64,000 bases of DNA from DASVHS01 sp038244815 (GTDB taxonomy: Bacteria > Acidobacteriota > Thermoanaerobaculia > Gp7-AA8): assembly GCA_038244815.1 (NCBI GenBank), contig JBBRTB010000005.1, positions 62,001 to 126,000 of the forward strand. The letters run 5' to 3'. A program made the position numbers and the translations under genes. How positions within the stretch are numbered: the stretch's first letter is position 1; every line of letters starts with the position of its first letter. Shown one piece after another: positions 62,442-64,000 of the stretch. The notes beneath the pieces are model-generated. The model had not been told where the DNA came from and did no database searches. It saw only the letters and a list, made by a program, of their open reading frames with translations.

Positions 62442-64000
62442 ATGTGTGGCATCGGCGGAATTGCGTACAAGAGTGAGCGGGACGACGGCGCCCTGGACGC
62501 CGTGCGCTCGATGATCGCCGCGGAACGCCATCGAGGCCCGGACGGGGAGGGCTTCTACGAGTCGGCGGGAGTGGCGTTCGGTCATTGCCGGCTGGCCATC
62601 ATCGACCTGCATGAGACCGGCGACCAGCCGATGGCGGATGCCAGCGGCCGGTTCTCAATCATCCTCAATGGTGAGATCTACAACTACATCGAGCTCCGTT
62701 CGACCCTTGCAGCGCTGGGTCACACCTTCCGTGGTCACTCCGATACCGAAGTGCTCGTGACGGCGTACGCGGAGTGGGGCGAGGCCTGCCTGAGCCGCCT
62801 GCGCGGGATGTTTGCCTTCGCGATCTGGGATACCGCCGAACGTGTCCTCTTTGCCGCGCGCGATCGGCTGGGCATCAAGCCCTTTCACTACTGCCTCGAT
62901 GAAGGACGGTTCTACTTCGCGTCGGAGATCAAGGCGCTCCTTCCGTGGGTTCCGGCGCGGCGAGCGAGAGCCGGCCTGGCCACTGCCTTCCTGGCCTGGA
63001 ATCTCCTCGAGCATGAGCCGGCGAACACGATGATCGAGTCGATCCAGCGTCTGCCGGCCGGACATTCCCTGACATGGAGCGGCGACCGCGGCCTGGCCAT
63101 CCGCCGGTACTGGGATCTTTCCGTCTCGAACGAGCTTGCTGCCGGCGGCAACCGCGGCGCATACGCCGAGCGGTTCCGCGCCGAGTTCTTCGAATCGATC
63201 TCCATGCATCTGCGGTCGGATGTTCCGGTAGGCACCTGCCTCAGCGGAGGACTCGATTCGTCCTCCATCGTCTGTGCCGTCGATGCCCGGCTTCGCGCGG
63301 ATGCCGGCCAGAACACCGCACGGCAACACACGTTCAGCGCGACGTTCCCGGGCAAGAGCATCGATGAACGGCGATACATCGACGAGGTGACGCGGGTGGC
63401 CCGCTGCGAGCCGCACTTCGTCACGCCCAGCGGCGAGCGTTTGCGCGAGGAGATCGATCGCTGGCTCTGGCATCAGGAGGAGCCGGTTGGCGGCACGAGC
63501 ACGTACGCACAGTTCTGTGTGGCACGTCTGTCGAGGGAAAACGGTGTCAAGGTTCTGCTCGACGGGCAGGGTGCGGACGAGCAGCTCGGCGGGTATCGAA
63601 AATTCATCCTGGTCTATCTGCGGCAGTTGATGGCCGAGGGCCACGTGTTTCAGGCGGCCAGGGAGGCGTTCGCGTTCTTCGGGAATCTCGATGTACTGCG
63701 AACGACGCGCGTCGTCGACGGTTTGCGCTACCTCGGAAGAGCGAGCGCTCCGGTGCGGCTTCTCTGGCCATCCGCAAGTCCGTCCATGCCGGAATCGATG
63801 GGCATTTCTCATCACATGGGAGACAGGATCAAGGCGGACCTCACGCACTTCAGTTTGCCGGTCCTTCTTCGTTACGAGGACCGCAACACCATGGCATTCG
63901 GCATCGAGTCGCGCGTCCCGTTCGTCGACCACGTGCTCGTGGAATGGCTGGCGTCGTTGCCGGTGGAGATGCGGCTCTTCCATGGATGGACGAAGGCCGT
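62442..64000 (+). CDS. Second AsnB-like amidotransferase, cut by window end
   Basis: The frame from ATG 62442 stays open for 519 codons to the window edge. Cys2 starts the GATase II domain ('MCGIGGIAYKSERDDGALDA', 'AERHRGPDGEGFYESAG', 'SIILNGEIYNYIELRSTLAA'). The synthetase domain has 'PVGTCLSGGLDSSSIVCAVD' and 'VKVLLDGQGADEQLGGYRKF'. It is diverged from the copy at 59449 (spacing differs and the PP-loop context is TCLSGGLDSSS), so it is not a recent duplicate. The end, and so the full length, is missing. A large antisense frame (62655-63983, minus) is only a shadow. Confidence 0.92.
   Translation, partial: MCGIGGIAYKSERDDGALDAVRSMIAAERHRGPDGEGFYESAGVAFGHCRLAIIDLHETGDQPMADASGRFSIILNGEIYNYIELRSTLAALGHTFRGHSDTEVLVTAYAEWGEACLSRLRGMFAFAIWDTAERVLFAARDRLGIKPFHYCLDEGRFYFASEIKALLPWVPARRARAGLATAFLAWNLLEHEPANTMIESIQRLPAGHSLTWSGDRGLAIRRYWDLSVSNELAAGGNRGAYAERFRAEFFESISMHLRSDVPVGTCLSGGLDSSSIVCAVDARLRADAGQNTARQHTFSATFPGKSIDERRYIDEVTRVARCEPHFVTPSGERLREEIDRWLWHQEEPVGGTSTYAQFCVARLSRENGVKVLLDGQGADEQLGGYRKFILVYLRQLMAEGHVFQAAREAFAFFGNLDVLRTTRVVDGLRYLGRASAPVRLLWPSASPSMPESMGISHHMGDRIKADLTHFSLPVLLRYEDRNTMAFGIESRVPFVDHVLVEWLASLPVEMRLFHGWTKA

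Noticed and set aside
62655..63983. Minus-strand open frame (442 codons) at the right edge
   Set aside because: The plus strand carries an unbroken AsnB-like protein with Cys2 and PP-loop over the same stretch, running off the window.

Overview
The window is high-GC bacterial chromosome with tightly packed genes, many of them joined by ATGA, GTGA or TTGA stop/start overlaps. Gene content fits a diderm bacterium: a pilMNOPQ operon with an outer-membrane secretin, lipoproteins with lipoboxes, and a Wzx/Wzy polysaccharide locus. The many secreted IPT/TIG proteins, FecR/DUF6600 proteins and C-terminal 'ELR' modules suggest Acidobacteriota, possibly near Thermoanaerobaculia. That placement is inference from gene style; there is no rRNA to confirm it. 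I saw no tRNA, rRNA, CRISPR array or insertion sequence.

Layout. (1) 1-8.1 kb: adenosylhomocysteinase with a clean intrinsic terminator, a basic AT-hook-like protein, a TIG exoprotein, a UshA-type phosphoesterase, and a Bacillus-type sdhCAB operon. (2) 8.1-17.6 kb: a hybrid GAF-PAS histidine kinase; a minus-strand operon with two tandem PA2779-like (DUF6627) small proteins, a PA2778-like C39 peptidase/TPR lipoprotein and two PLP aminotransferases; bifunctional Rel/SpoT; ribosomal protein L28. (3) 17.7-26.1 kb: pilMNOPQ behind a good sigma-70 promoter, followed by two lipoproteins. (4) 26.1-33 kb: TPR protein, roadblock protein, accB, accC, shikimate kinase, YfcE-like phosphoesterase, then a FecR/DUF6600 protein. 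(5) 33-40.8 kb: small membrane protein, MscS channel with a cNMP-binding domain, NtrC-type regulator, a putatively exported MTA/SAH deaminase-like amidohydrolase, DUF1801 protein, tyrS and a secreted protein. (6) 40.9-64 kb: an exopolysaccharide/O-antigen locus. It holds a DegT aminotransferase, rhomboid, rmlA, two intact epimerases and one decayed one, UDP-sugar dehydrogenase, MarR-type EPS regulator, WlbA-like dehydrogenase, flippase, FkbM methyltransferase, CgeB-like and GT4 glycosyltransferases, Wzy, two AsnB-like amidotransferases (the second cut by the window end) and a SAM methyltransferase. A secreted metalloprotease and a tail-fibre-like exoprotein interrupt it.

How the parts connect. 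The polysaccharide locus has most steps for a UDP-diaminouronate-type sugar (6-dehydrogenase, 3-dehydrogenase, aminotransferase), a uronate 4-epimerase, amidotransferases, flippase and polymerase. Its regulator has a perfect inverted repeat right before its start codon.

The most unusual signals are not genes. Many intergenic gaps carry short 7-8 bp tandem units in direct and inverted orientation that can fold into long hairpins (around 8.13, 14.1-14.2, 15.07, 36.3, 39.6 and 42.1 kb). One of them would sequester the ribosome-binding site of the C39/TPR gene in a roughly 26-bp stem. The window also records gene decay: a frameshifted epimerase next to a frameshifted remnant of the ELR module, each with a fuller relative 1-5 kb away.
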